A DNA stretch of 64,000 nt from Algibacter sp. L1A34 (GCF_009796805.1 NZ_CP047029.1:2056501-2120500), one strand, 5' to 3'. Shown: positions 52,515 through 61,883, counted from the first letter of the stretch. Notes: a model not told the origin generated them from the letters alone. Translations and numbers: made by a program.

Positions 52515-53447
52515 ATGAAAGTAAAAGAAAAATTATTAAAAACCTTTTTAGCTTTTATAAACATCATTTTGGTTTTTGTATTATGTACTTCATGTAATGC
52601 TCAAAAAAAACAGAGTAATCAAATTATAGAGAAAGGTGCAGAATTAGTCTTAATTTCAGATGATTACGAATTTACAGAAGGGCCGGCAGCCGATAAAGAA
52701 GGTAATGTTTATTTTACCGACCAACCGAATGATAGGATTTTAAAATGGAATGCAAAAACCAATTTAGTATCTGAATACATGAAACCTTCTGGTCGTTCAA
52801 ACGGACTTTATTTTGATAATGATGGCAACCTATTATCAGCTGCAGATGAAAAAAACGAATTATGGCTTATCAACCCAAATAAAGAGATAACCGTACTTGT
52901 AGATAACTATGATGGTAAAAAACTTAACGGGCCTAATGATTTATGGGTAGATGCTAAAGGCGGTGTTTATTTTACAGATCCATATTATCAGCGTCCTTGG
53001 TGGGAACATAAAGAGCCTCAGCAAAATGAAAAAAGAGTTTATTATTTAGCATCAAATACAAATATACCACGAATTGTATCAAATGATAACTACGTACAGC
53101 CTAATGGTATAATAGGAACTCCTGATGGGAAAACACTTTATGTTGCAGACCAAGTTGGAGAAAGAACGTATGTTTTTACTATTGACGAAAATGGAAATTT
53201 AACTAATAGAAAGTTATTTGTAGATATGGGATCTGATGGTATGACCATAGATAATTTAGGTAATATTTACTTAACCGGAAAAGGTGTCACTGTTTTTAAT
53301 TCAGAAGGTAAAAAAATCAAACATATTGATGTACCTGAAGGATGGACAGCCAATGTAACTTTTGGAGGTTTAAATAAAAACATTCTTTTTATAACAGCCA
53401 TGGATTCCATTTATACTTTAAAAATGAACGTTACAGGAGTTAATTAA
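52515..53447 (+). CDS. SMP-30/gluconolactonase-family lipoprotein
   Basis: About 310 residues from the ATG at 52515, which follows an A-rich stretch; 52491 is also in frame and overlaps the previous stop by 14 bases. The lipobox is LCTSCN. The six-bladed propeller of the SMP-30 family is shown by FTEGPAADKEGNVYFTDQPNDRI, GRSNGLYFDNDGNL, LNGPNDLWVDAKGGVYFTDPYY, QPNGIIGTPDGKTLYVADQ and SDGMTIDNLGNIYLTGKG, with the usual acidic and Asn metal ligands. Such enzymes open sugar lactones; xylonolactone or a related lactone is the likely substrate in this locus. Confidence 0.9.
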   Translation: MKVKEKLLKTFLAFINIILVFVLCTSCNAQKKQSNQIIEKGAELVLISDDYEFTEGPAADKEGNVYFTDQPNDRILKWNAKTNLVSEYMKPSGRSNGLYFDNDGNLLSAADEKNELWLINPNKEITVLVDNYDGKKLNGPNDLWVDAKGGVYFTDPYYQRPWWEHKEPQQNEKRVYYLASNTNIPRIVSNDNYVQPNGIIGTPDGKTLYVADQVGERTYVFTIDENGNLTNRKLFVDMGSDGMTIDNLGNIYLTGKGVTVFNSEGKKIKHIDVPEGWTANVTFGGLNKNILFITAMDSIYTLKMNVTGVN

Positions 53448-53472
53448 TGTGAAATATTTAAAAATAATTATT

Positions 53473-54669
53473 ATGAAAAAAATGAAGTCTACAATTTTAT
53501 TAATAGGAATTACGATGTTTTTATTTAATGCCTGTAATGATAATAATATTAATAATAGCACTAATGAAACACCTAGTATACTAGATGTTCATAAAGATAC
53601 TTCATTAAAACTTGCGTTTGAAAATTACTTTTTATTAGGTAGTGCAATAAACGATGATATTGTTTCTGGAAAAGAGAATGTTTTAACCCAAATTGTAAAA
53701 AAAGAATTTAATACCATTACTGCAGAAAATTGTATGAAAGCAGAATCGGTAAATCCAACTCCAGGAGTTTACGATTTCAAAGCAGCAGATGACTTTGTTG
53801 CTTTCGGACAGGATAATAACATGTTTATTCTTGGACATACTCTAATTTGGCATAATCAAACACCTTCTTGGTTTTTTACCAACGAAAAGGGAGAACCTAA
53901 TACTCCTAAAGAACAAAAAGAGCGATTGCGCAACCATATTGAAGCCGTTGCAGGAAGATATGCAGGAAAAGTACATGCTTGGGACGTGGTAAATGAAGTT
54001 ATAGATAATGATGGTTCTTACAGACCAACAACTTGGGTAAATAGTATTGGTGATGGTGATGAAATGGTTAAACTAGCGTTTAAATATGCTAGTGAATATG
54101 CTCCTGATACAGAATTGTATTATAATGATTTTAATGCTTGGAGACCAGAAAAAAGAGAAGGAATTGTACGAATGGTAAAAATGCTTCAAAAAGAAGGTAT
54201 TCGTATAGATGGTATTGGTATTCAGGCACATTGGGGTTTAAATTTTCCTAAAAAAGAATACATTCAACAAGCTATTGATGCTTATGCTGCTTTAGGCGTA
54301 AAAGTTATGATTACCGAGTTGGATATTGATGTGCTGCCTCTTACCAAAGAAGGACAAATTATTGGAACGAGTATGATGGAACCTCAATTTCAATTGGAAG
54401 AGTTTGAAACTTTTTTAGATCCCTATAAAAATGGATTACCAAAATCTATAGAAATTGAATTGGCAAATAGGTATAAAGACTTGTTTGAGATTTTCATCAA
54501 AAATAAAGATAAAATTGATAGAGTAACATTTTGGGGAATTCACGATGGTATGTCATGGAAGAATGACTATCCAATACCTAACAGAACGAACTATCCACTT
54601 TTATACGATAGGGGGTTGCAACCAAAATTAGCCAGACAAGCTGTTTTGGAGACCACCAAAGAAAAATAG
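53473..54669 (+). CDS. GH10 endo-xylanase lipoprotein
   Basis: 398 residues from the ATG at 53473; a GTG at 53449 is in frame but would precede a normal lipoprotein signal (LFNACND) with nine extra residues. The barrel shows TAENCMKAE, LGHTLIWHNQTPSW, the acid/base E175 in WDVVNEVID, YNDFNAW, GIGIQAHWGL and the nucleophile E282 in MITELDIDVLP. It is closer to the GH10 on the minus strand at 59026 than to the two earlier GH10 genes. It is the last intact gene of the plus-strand run and is followed by the decayed stretch. Confidence 0.94.
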   Translation: MKKMKSTILLIGITMFLFNACNDNNINNSTNETPSILDVHKDTSLKLAFENYFLLGSAINDDIVSGKENVLTQIVKKEFNTITAENCMKAESVNPTPGVYDFKAADDFVAFGQDNNMFILGHTLIWHNQTPSWFFTNEKGEPNTPKEQKERLRNHIEAVAGRYAGKVHAWDVVNEVIDNDGSYRPTTWVNSIGDGDEMVKLAFKYASEYAPDTELYYNDFNAWRPEKREGIVRMVKMLQKEGIRIDGIGIQAHWGLNFPKKEYIQQAIDAYAALGVKVMITELDIDVLPLTKEGQIIGTSMMEPQFQLEEFETFLDPYKNGLPKSIEIELANRYKDLFEIFIKNKDKIDRVTFWGIHDGMSWKNDYPIPNRTNYPLLYDRGLQPKLARQAVLETTKEK

Positions 54670-54723
54670 TTTTTTAATGAACCTAATATTATTCTAAAGA
54701 TTATTCAATAAATACATTCAAAA

Positions 54724-55324
54724 ATGAAATCAAGAATACTCTTATTTGTTTTACTAACCTTTGTTTTTATGTCTTTTACTTGCCAGCCGTGCAATTTCTG
54801 ACGGTGATGAGCAAGAAAAAAGTTTTAACAGCGAAAAAGATTTATTGCTTGTCCAATTTGATTGTAAGATGATCTACCGACGGTCGCTGTAATGTCGACC
54901 ATGTTGTCAGACTCAAATTTTAATGATATAAACTATCATGTGGTTGCTGGAACTTATGGAATTCTGGATGGATCATATGTTCCGCCTAATACTTTGCTCC
55001 AACTTGCTTTTGAAGATAACTGGACAGATACATACAATAATTTTTTACCAGCTGTTAAAAATGTTACAACTCTGATAGAAGCAATTTTAAACAAAGACGG
55101 TAATATTTGGATTGCTGAAGCAGGTCAGTCTGATTTTACTGCTTATTATAATGCTATTCCGTTAAAAGGTATGGGAGAGAAATATCTTATTTCGTAGTAT
55201 CAAGAATATGAAGGAGCAAGATCATTTTGCACTGTTTTAAGTCATAAACCTGAATCTTATAAAGATAAAAACTTTATAGACCATATTTTTTGGGATATAC
55301 TGGGCAGTTAATAAAACAGAATAA
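54724..55324 (+). pseudogene. Chimeric pseudogene: unknown secreted protein joined to a ThuA-like 3' end
   Basis: A signal-bearing start (MKSRILLFVLLTF) runs into a stop after about 25 codons. The next frame carries SRAISDGDEQEKSF to LLLVQFDCK, and a third frame carries DDLPTVAVMST to AEAGQSDFTA. After GATTTTACTGC (55132-55142) the sequence changes to the end of the ThuA-like gene at 48433: IPLKGMG, then a TAG in place of the Trp codon, YQEYEGARSF, HKPES, KDKNF, and after one more frameshift IYWAVN. The ThuA-like gene has the same 11 bases at the matching place, so the join may have formed there. At least two frameshifts and one nonsense codon rule out a working product. Confidence 0.8.
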
Positions 55325-55330
55325 TTAATT

Positions 55331-55481
55331 ATGAATTTTTTTTAGGACTATTTTGTTTATTATTTTTAGTGGTTTTTCATCATCCTCTAATAAGCTCGAA
55401 CCTATTGTTGTTTTATCATCTGTAGCGTGAAATGATGGCTTTATACCAAATGAAAGTTTTGAAGTGGTCTATCCGAATTAA
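55331..55481 (+). pseudogene. Remnant of a secreted-protein gene start
   Basis: After an ATG at 55331 and a T8 run that breaks the frame, codons give RTILFIIFSGFSS, LEPIVVLSSVA, a TGA, and NDGFIPNESFEVVYPN before TAA at 55481. This looks like a signal sequence and the first residues of an exported protein, broken by a frameshift and a nonsense codon. The parent gene is not recognised. Confidence 0.35.
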
Positions 55482-55513
55482 TTATTATAATAATTTTGTT
55501 AAATTTTATTCAA

Positions 55514-56459
55514 ATGAATATGAAAAAAGTAGTTATTCAAATCTTAAGAAAACTAAAAAGGAGTCTAGAATTTTTGTCAATTTTCTTTCTATTATTTTTA
55601 TTAGTAGCATGTAATGTTGAGTCTGATATTAAATTCCCAGTTAAAGTAGGTGTAAAACCAGAAAGCATAACAAAAGGATTTAATGGGAATTATTATGTTA
55701 CTGTAATGAATGGTAAAGAAAATGGAGATGGTGAATTAGTTGAAAATATCAACTAAGGGTGTTAAAGTATTTTCAAAAGGTTTTAATGAACCCAAAGGAA
55801 TAGTTTTTATAAAGGAGCATTTATATTTTTCAGATATTAATTGTGTTTGGAAAGTAGATAAGGATGGAAATAAAAGTGTATTCGTTAAAAAAGAGGATTT
55901 CCTCAAAGAAGTATTGTATTTAAATGATGTTGCAGTGGATGGTGATGGAACGGGATTCTATGTTGCAGATATGGGAGCAACAAATTATATGCGCGATAAA
56001 AATAATAATCTTTGGCCTTTAGAAAGTGATGAAGCTAAGTTAGTCCCACAATTGGGACGTATTTATCATGTTAATTTAGAAGGTGAAGTCATTGTTGTTC
56101 AAGATACTTCCCCACTAATGTTAAACCCAAATGGAGTAGGTGTTGATAATGATGATAATATAATGGTTAGTTCTTTTTTCTTAGGAAATTTTTAAGTGAT
56201 AAGAGATGGTAAATTAACACCATTAAAAGGTGAATTTAGAGGTGGTGATGCTGTTGAGCAAGATAGTGAAGGTAATTATTATATAAGTAGTTGGTCTCAG
56301 GGTAAAGTGTGGAAAATTAATAGAGAAACTGAAGAGTCTACCGTGTTAGTTGAAGGTTTAAAATCTGCAGCTGATTTTTATTTGGAAGAAAATAATAATA
56401 GATTATTAGTTCCTGATATGATGGCAGGTATAATATATGCCGTTGATATTAAAAAGTAG
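55514..56459 (+). pseudogene. SMP-30/NHL-like propeller lipoprotein gene, broken
   Basis: Three frames together give one lipoprotein of about 310 residues. The first (55514-55756) has lipobox FLLVACN and VGVKPESITKGFNGNYYVTV. A single-base shift near 55740-55756 moves to the second (KGFNEPKGIVFIKEHLYFSD, LNDVAVDGDGTGFYVAD, LNPNGVGVDNDDNIMVSS). That ends at an in-frame TAA at 56193-56195, after which the same frame continues with RDGKLTPLKGEFRGGDAVEQ to VPDMMAGIIYAVD. The blades resemble the SMP-30/gluconolactonase or NHL propeller fold, as in the intact gene at 52515. One frameshift and one nonsense codon make it a pseudogene unless the bases are wrong. Confidence 0.8.
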
Positions 56460-56480
56460 TTAATTATTTTTTCATTTATA

Positions 56481-56520
56481 AAAAAAGGAGCATTAACAAC
56501 TTGTTAATGACTCCTTTTTT
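56481..56520. terminator. Bidirectional terminator between convergent units
   Basis: AAAAAAGGAG-CATTAACAA pairs with TTGTTAATG-A-CTCCTTTTTT (about 19 pairs, one bulged base), with A/T tracts at both ends. It separates the broken SMP-30-like gene (plus) from the GH43 gene (minus, stop at 56538). Confidence 0.9.
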
Positions 56521-56537
56521 GACTAAAACTAAACTAA

Positions 56538-57575
56538 TTATTCTATATAGGGTTTAATAGGAACAATAGTTCCATCTTCTTTATATGTGATTTCTGCAAT
56601 TTTAACAGATCTTAAATGTGTAACTCCTTTAGAAAGGGAAGAATCATGATAAAATAAATACCACTTTCCTTCAACTTCACAAATAGAATGATGCGAAGTC
56701 CAACCCACTACAGGTTCAAGTATTTTGCCTTTATAAGTAAATGGTCCGTAAGGGCTGTCTCCAATGGCATAACAAATAAAATGAGAGTCTCCAGTAGAGT
56801 AGGAGAAGTAGTATTTGCCATTGTATTTGTGCATCCAGGAAGCTTCAAAAAAGCGTCTTTCAATATCGCCTGCTAATAGTAAACTACCTTTTTCATCTAA
56901 AATTTCTAATTGTTTTGGAGTTTCGTCAAACTCTAATAAATCATTACTCATTTTAGCTACAATAGGTAGCAAAGCAGGTTCATTATCTTTTGGGATAAAT
57001 GCAGTAGGACTATCTGGTTCATTAGCATTAAATGATCCCGATCTCCAGCGTTGTAATTGTCCGCCCCACAAACCACCAAAATACATGTAGTAACTACCAT
57101 CGTCATCTTTAAAAACGGCAGGGTCTATAGAGAAACTTTCTTTAATGGCTTTAGGTTGAGCCTTAAATGGTCCGGTTGGGGATGAGCTAGTTGCTACACC
57201 AATTCTAAAAATTCCATCGTAAGCTTTTGCTGGAAAAAATAAATAGTACGTTCCATCTTTTTCATGTGCATCTGGAGCCCACATTTGTTTTTCGGCCCAA
57301 GCCACATTATCAACATGCAAAGCCACACCGTTATCTACGGCTTTACTATTTATAGAATCCATAGAAATAACATGGTAATCTTCCATCGCAAAATGACTTC
57401 CTAAATCATCGAAAGCCTCTCCGGCATCAATATCGTGAGATGGGTAAATGTATATTTTTCCATTAAAAACATGAGCCGATGGATCTGCTGTATAAATATT
57501 AGATACTATGGGTTGAGATATTGCTTTTTTATTTAAATCTTCAAAGTCTATATGTTTTATATTTTCTTCTGGCAT
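56538..57575 (-). CDS. Cytoplasmic GH43 beta-xylosidase / arabinofuranosidase
   Basis: 345 residues without a signal peptide, so it probably acts in the cytoplasm. The GH43 propeller acids are D31 in YTADPSAHVF, the Asp in SIDPAVFKDDDGSYYMYFGG and the Glu in RRFFEASWMHKYNGKYYFSYS. WAPDAHEKDGTYYLFFPA and WTSHHSICEVEGKWYLFYHD are further family signatures. It lacks the C-terminal sandwich of the other GH43. It is the third gene of a minus-strand operon after GH10 and a sugar symporter, so its substrate should be short xylosides brought in by that transporter. Confidence 0.93.
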   Translation of the reverse strand: MPEENIKHIDFEDLNKKAISQPIVSNIYTADPSAHVFNGKIYIYPSHDIDAGEAFDDLGSHFAMEDYHVISMDSINSKAVDNGVALHVDNVAWAEKQMWAPDAHEKDGTYYLFFPAKAYDGIFRIGVATSSSPTGPFKAQPKAIKESFSIDPAVFKDDDGSYYMYFGGLWGGQLQRWRSGSFNANEPDSPTAFIPKDNEPALLPIVAKMSNDLLEFDETPKQLEILDEKGSLLLAGDIERRFFEASWMHKYNGKYYFSYSTGDSHFICYAIGDSPYGPFTYKGKILEPVVGWTSHHSICEVEGKWYLFYHDSSLSKGVTHLRSVKIAEITYKEDGTIVPIKPYIE

Positions 57576-57586
57576 TGTATAAAATT

Positions 57587-59023
57587 TTAATTATTTCTTC
57601 TTTCTTTTAAATCATTTTCAATTTGCACTTCTAATTTTTTATTTATTTCATAGAAAAATAAGAGTCCAGTACCTAATAAAAAGGGAATAGCAGGGTAAAT
57701 ACTTACCAACATTTTACTGCCCATAATAGTAGTTTCAGATTGTATTGCTAAATCAGCATTGTAACCGTAGCTTCCTAATATTGCTGTTAAAAGAGCACTA
57801 CCAATACTTAAGCCTCCTTTTAAACCTATCATCATTGCAGAAAATATAATAGCTGTGGCGCGGTGGTTTGTTTTCCATTCAGAAAAGTCGGCCACATCGG
57901 CAATCATTGCCCATAAAAGGGGAATTGTTATTCCATATAGAAATCCATGAAAAATTTGTGCTAGAAAAATTAACCCAATTGATGTTGAAGGAATGAAATA
58001 AAATAATATAATGAACAGCGTAGATAAGAATAAAAAAGTACCAAACACATCTCTTTTACCGTATTTATCGGCTAAGTTTTTAGAGAACATTATTCCAATA
58101 ATCATGAAACTAATTCCACCGGCATTAAACAATCCAAAACCAGCAGAAACAGGATTTTCTCCAAAGAAATTGATGCCAATATCAGATAAAAAGTTTAAAA
58201 TAGGTTGTAAAAATTGTGTTAGTGCAGTTTCATCAACATAGTTTTCAAAATAATAAACATAAGAACCTCCTTTAATTGCTAAAGTTATAAAAACCAATGT
58301 GGTTAGTACAAGCATTATTACCCAAGGTTTGTTTTTTATTAAATCTGCCAAATCTTCTTTAACGCTCGATTTTTGTTCAGGTTTAGGAACAATACGTTCT
58401 TTGGTAGTAAAAAATGTAATTAATAACATTACGGTGCCAATAATTGCCAACCAAGTCATTACAACCTCAATACCAACAGCTTTATCTCCACCACCTGCAG
58501 TTTCTATAATTGGTAGCATAAATACTTGCACAAAGAATTGTGCGACCATAACAGCAATAAATCGATAAGATGAAATACTGTTTCGTTCACCCATATCACC
58601 TGTTATAACACCGCTTAATGCAGAATATGGTAAGTTGTTTGCTGCATATAACAAAAGCAGTAATGTGTAAGTTACTACGGCATAAATAACTTTCCCTTTG
58701 TAATCAAAATCGGGAGTACTAAATGCTAATAGAGCAACAACTCCAAGAGGAACGGCGGTCCATAAAATCCAAGGTCTAAATTTGCCCCATCTTGTGTTGG
58801 TTCTATCGGCAATAGCTCCCATTATTGGGTTGAAAACAAAGGCAGCAATTAGGCCAACTGTTAATATAATTATGGAAGCATCATTTGGTTGAAGCCCATA
58901 AATATCTGTATAGAAATAGGCCAAATAAGTCATTAATGTTTGAAAAACAAGGTTAGCCGCAAGATCTCCCAGACTGTATCCAATTTTTTCTTTAATTGAT
59001 AGTTTTTGCGTGTTAGAATCCAT
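57587..59023 (-). CDS. GPH-family glycoside/pentoside:cation symporter (MelB/XynP-like)
   Basis: 478 residues with about 12 membrane helices. The family N-terminal signature KEKIGYSLGDLAANLVFQTLMTYLAYFYTDIYGL and the loop ADRTNTRWGKFRPWILW are clear, as are NNLPYSALSGVITGDMGERNSIS and, in the C-terminal half, LWAMIADVADFSEWKTNHRATAIIFSA. Members carry melibiose, xylosides or pentosides with Na+ or H+. Between a GH10 gene (2 bases) and a cytoplasmic GH43 gene (11 bases), transport of xylobiose or xylo-oligosaccharides across the inner membrane is the likely job. Confidence 0.93.
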   Translation of the reverse strand: MDSNTQKLSIKEKIGYSLGDLAANLVFQTLMTYLAYFYTDIYGLQPNDASIIILTVGLIAAFVFNPIMGAIADRTNTRWGKFRPWILWTAVPLGVVALLAFSTPDFDYKGKVIYAVVTYTLLLLLYAANNLPYSALSGVITGDMGERNSISSYRFIAVMVAQFFVQVFMLPIIETAGGGDKAVGIEVVMTWLAIIGTVMLLITFFTTKERIVPKPEQKSSVKEDLADLIKNKPWVIMLVLTTLVFITLAIKGGSYVYYFENYVDETALTQFLQPILNFLSDIGINFFGENPVSAGFGLFNAGGISFMIIGIMFSKNLADKYGKRDVFGTFLFLSTLFIILFYFIPSTSIGLIFLAQIFHGFLYGITIPLLWAMIADVADFSEWKTNHRATAIIFSAMMIGLKGGLSIGSALLTAILGSYGYNADLAIQSETTIMGSKMLVSIYPAIPFLLGTGLLFFYEINKKLEVQIENDLKERRNN

Positions 59024-59025
59024 AA

Positions 59026-60162
59026 TTATTCGTCGTTATTTTGTTTAAGAGCTATAACACTGTCGTATGCTTTTTTTGTTGAAAAATCCCTATCGAATAA
59101 AAGTGGGTAGTTTGTACGCCCTTTTATAGGCCAATTATTTAGCCAAGATTGTTTATCTGTAACACCCCAAAAAGTAACTCTACCAATTTTATCTTTATGT
59201 TTTAAAAACAATTTAAAAATAGCTTCATATCGGTTTGCTAATTTTACTTGTATAGAATCTGGCAGTGCTTTTTGGTATGGATCCATTGTTTTATCACCTA
59301 CAAGCTCGTCGTAATTTTGACTCACCTCAGCGCCTTCTAAATCCCAAGGGTTTGGTAATGCTGTTACATCTAATTCTGTAATCATAACTTTAACACCAAG
59401 TTTAGAATATTCAATAATGCTATTTTCAATATCTTCGAGAGAAGGACCATTTAAACTCCAATGCGCCTGCATACCAATACCATCTATTGTTGTCCCTTTT
59501 GCTTGTATTTGTTTTACTAGTTTTATTGCACCAGCTCGTTTTGCTGGTTTCCACATATTATAGTCGTTATAAATTAATTCAGCTTCAGGATCTGCAATAG
59601 AGGCAGCTTTAAAGGCTTGCTCAATATAATTTTCGCCTAAAACATTATAAAATATAGATTGTCTTAAGGTTCCATCTTCATTTAAAGCTTCATTAACAAC
59701 ATCCCAAGAATTAATTCTACCTTTATATTTAGTGACAATAGTATTAATATGGTGCTTAACCTGGTTTGCCATTACCGTACTATCTTCAATTTCTTGCATC
59801 CATGGCGCTAATTGGCTATGCCAAACAAGGGTGTGACCAACAATATGAGCATTCATTTTTTCGCCTAGAGCCACATATTTATCTGCTACATCAAAATAAA
59901 AGGAATCTTTTTTAGGATGAATTTGTTCCCATTTCATTTCGTTTTCGGGAGTTAAGGCATTAAACTCCTTTTTTAGTAAATTAACAGCTAGAGTGTCCGT
60001 GCCTTCTATCTGGTCTTTATTAATTGCCGCACCAATAAAAAAGTCGTTTTGAAAAGCTTGCTTTAACGAAACCGAATTCTCTTTTATTGGGTCGTTTTTA
60101 CAATTAAATAAAGTTAATAGAAGTACAAATAAGATAAGATATTGTTTTGTTTTATTAATCAT
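59026..60162 (-). CDS. GH10 endo-xylanase lipoprotein, first gene of the minus-strand operon
   Basis: 378 residues with lipobox LFNCKND. The barrel has the canonical GH10 motifs TPENEMKWE, VGHTLVWHSQLAPW, acid/base E158 in WDVVNEAL, YNDYNMW, GIGMQAHWSL, nucleophile E263 in MITELDVTALP, and VTFWGVTDKQSW. It is the most canonical GH10 of the four in the window. It starts the GH10-symporter-GH43 operon and probably supplies short oligomers in the periplasm or at the surface for the symporter. Confidence 0.95.
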   Translation of the reverse strand: MINKTKQYLILFVLLLTLFNCKNDPIKENSVSLKQAFQNDFFIGAAINKDQIEGTDTLAVNLLKKEFNALTPENEMKWEQIHPKKDSFYFDVADKYVALGEKMNAHIVGHTLVWHSQLAPWMQEIEDSTVMANQVKHHINTIVTKYKGRINSWDVVNEALNEDGTLRQSIFYNVLGENYIEQAFKAASIADPEAELIYNDYNMWKPAKRAGAIKLVKQIQAKGTTIDGIGMQAHWSLNGPSLEDIENSIIEYSKLGVKVMITELDVTALPNPWDLEGAEVSQNYDELVGDKTMDPYQKALPDSIQVKLANRYEAIFKLFLKHKDKIGRVTFWGVTDKQSWLNNWPIKGRTNYPLLFDRDFSTKKAYDSVIALKQNNDE

Positions 60163-60520
60163 AATGTAATTTTAAAAAGATAAACAAGAGCGATTTTACT
60201 CTTACTTTGATGTTAATAAAAGTACTTTTAATGAAGATATTTTGGTAAAACAAAATGGACTAATCTTGCAACAATTGTTGCGATATTTGATTAAAACCCT
60301 AGGATATACCTCGTTTGTTTGGTGCGCATCATTTTTCTCTATATTAGAACACATGTGTTTGAGAAATAATAGCAAGCTTTGTAGAAGTTAATATACGAGC
60401 TAGAAACTGTTATTTGTTTTTAGAAAAACAAAAGGTAAGACATTCTCAGTCTATCTGTTTTTTTGAGAAAACGGATATCAGGATTTTTAATTTATAACTA
60501 TTGGAGTTCTGTAAAGATTA
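60163..60520 (-). promoter_or_regulatory. Upstream region of the minus-strand xylan operon, with a 14-base palindrome
   Basis: This 358-base gap holds no reading frame. The perfect palindrome GCAACAATTGTTGC at 60268-60281 lies 106 bases before the GH10 start and shares the GCAACA/TGTTGC core with the inverted repeat in front of the GH3 operon. No exact TAnnTTTG was found on the minus strand, so the promoter is not placed. Confidence 0.45.
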
Positions 60521-61483
60521 TTAAACTTTAAATTCTGCCCATAATGGATAATGGTCGGATATAAGCCAAGACAAACTGTTTTTTGTTAGCTCACGATTTT
60601 TTAAAGCAAAAGGAACAAAGTCGTAATTACCACCATTTAAAAATTCCATAGAAAGTTTAGGGCCTTTATTTTCACTATTAAACCAAGCAATTTGATCGTA
60701 GTATTTTGTGGTGTTGAAAATGGATCTCGTTACACCTTCATTTTGAAGTTGAGGTGGCACATACAATCCTTCGGAAAGAAATGTTTGGTCTAAAAGATCA
60801 CCACGTTCATCTATATTAAAATCTCCCAAAACAATAAAATCTTGATGATAAGCATTGATGCTATTTGCCCAACTAGAAAGCCATTTGGCAATACCTTTTA
60901 ATTCATCTATTCTGCTACTTGGGCTGCTACCATATAAAATATGTAAGGTTACTAATATAAAGGTATGATTGTTTGATTGAAAACTTACAGCATAAGGGGA
61001 TCTCACAAATTGATTCGATAAGGCGTGGTCCTTAATATCATCTTCCCACTCCTCTGGTACAACCAATTCTCCTGCTAATCCCGATAATTGTACACGTCTT
61101 TTATCAAAAAGATAAGCCATGCGTTCCCCATTGCCCACTTTACCTTTATTAACATCGGTTAATATAAAAGACCAATTAGTACCTAAAACTTTTAAGGTAT
61201 CCCTCAAAGCTCTAATATTATCTTTCACCTCTTGTACGGCAACCACATCAAACCTGCTAATAATTTCGGCAATGCATAAAACAGAGTGTAAATCACGTTT
61301 AGGAGAGTCGGTATCATCAGAATCCCATTTTCGAGTTAAATTACCAAAAGCACGTATATTCCAAGTGGCAATTAAAAGGTTTTTATCTAATTTTTTTGAA
61401 GGGATTTTAGCGTTCAAATCTACTTTTAGTAAATTTAAATTGTCTTGCACTTCGGATGGCGGTATATCTGTAGCGGAAATCAT
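60521..61483 (-). CDS. Endonuclease/exonuclease/phosphatase family protein
   Basis: 320 residues without signal peptide. The DNase I-like fold is seen in LLIATWNIRAFG, FDVVAVQEVKDN (metal-binding Glu), FILVTLHILYG, FIVLGDFNIDERGD and the terminal SDHYPLWAEF (catalytic Asp-His). The enzyme may cleave DNA or a phosphodiester or phosphoester bond in a small molecule; the family does not decide this. It stands alone, with gaps of 358 and 400 bases on its sides, and shows no link to the xylan genes. Confidence 0.9.
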   Translation of the reverse strand: MISATDIPPSEVQDNLNLLKVDLNAKIPSKKLDKNLLIATWNIRAFGNLTRKWDSDDTDSPKRDLHSVLCIAEIISRFDVVAVQEVKDNIRALRDTLKVLGTNWSFILTDVNKGKVGNGERMAYLFDKRRVQLSGLAGELVVPEEWEDDIKDHALSNQFVRSPYAVSFQSNNHTFILVTLHILYGSSPSSRIDELKGIAKWLSSWANSINAYHQDFIVLGDFNIDERGDLLDQTFLSEGLYVPPQLQNEGVTRSIFNTTKYYDQIAWFNSENKGPKLSMEFLNGGNYDFVPFALKNRELTKNSLSWLISDHYPLWAEFKV

Positions 61484-61883
61484 ACTCTAAATATAGCTAA
61501 AAATTGCTTTAATTTTAAATTTTGATACTGAAATTATTGAATTTAGTGCTGTGTGTTTTTGTTTCCTAGCATTTATTGGTGCTATTTATTTTAAAATATC
61601 ATTATTAAGTTTTTAATAACACTTTACGGAAACTCCAAAATGTTTTAAAAATAAAATATGTAGCCGTTTACGCTAAGAGGTTTGCGAAATATATCTATAT
61701 TTAACCTGTAATAAACCTTAAGCTAGTTTATTGCCATTCTTCCCTAAAGAATATTTAATAAAAAATAATAACCAAGGTTATATTAGATAAAAGTAAGAAA
61801 ATAGTTATTTATGGGTTGGAGTTTATGGCTTAAATTAATAGTTGTTTTTTGACATTTGCACTTGCAGCAATATAGTTAGTTTT
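61484..61883. other. Intergenic region, no feature supported
   Basis: AT-rich and without a convincing reading frame. A short inverted repeat (AATAAAC at 61710-61716 and GTTTATT at 61726-61732) is the only structure noted, and it lacks a T run. Confidence 0.4.

Noticed and set aside
54892-55197. A 101-codon plus-strand frame taken as an independent small gene
   Set aside because: It starts inside a longer broken protein whose earlier part is in other frames, and ends at a TAG that replaces a Trp codon of the ThuA-like sequence.
60433-60470. TTCTCA/TGAGAA pair downstream of the endonuclease gene as a terminator
   Set aside because: The stem is only six bases with a long loop and no T run on the minus strand.
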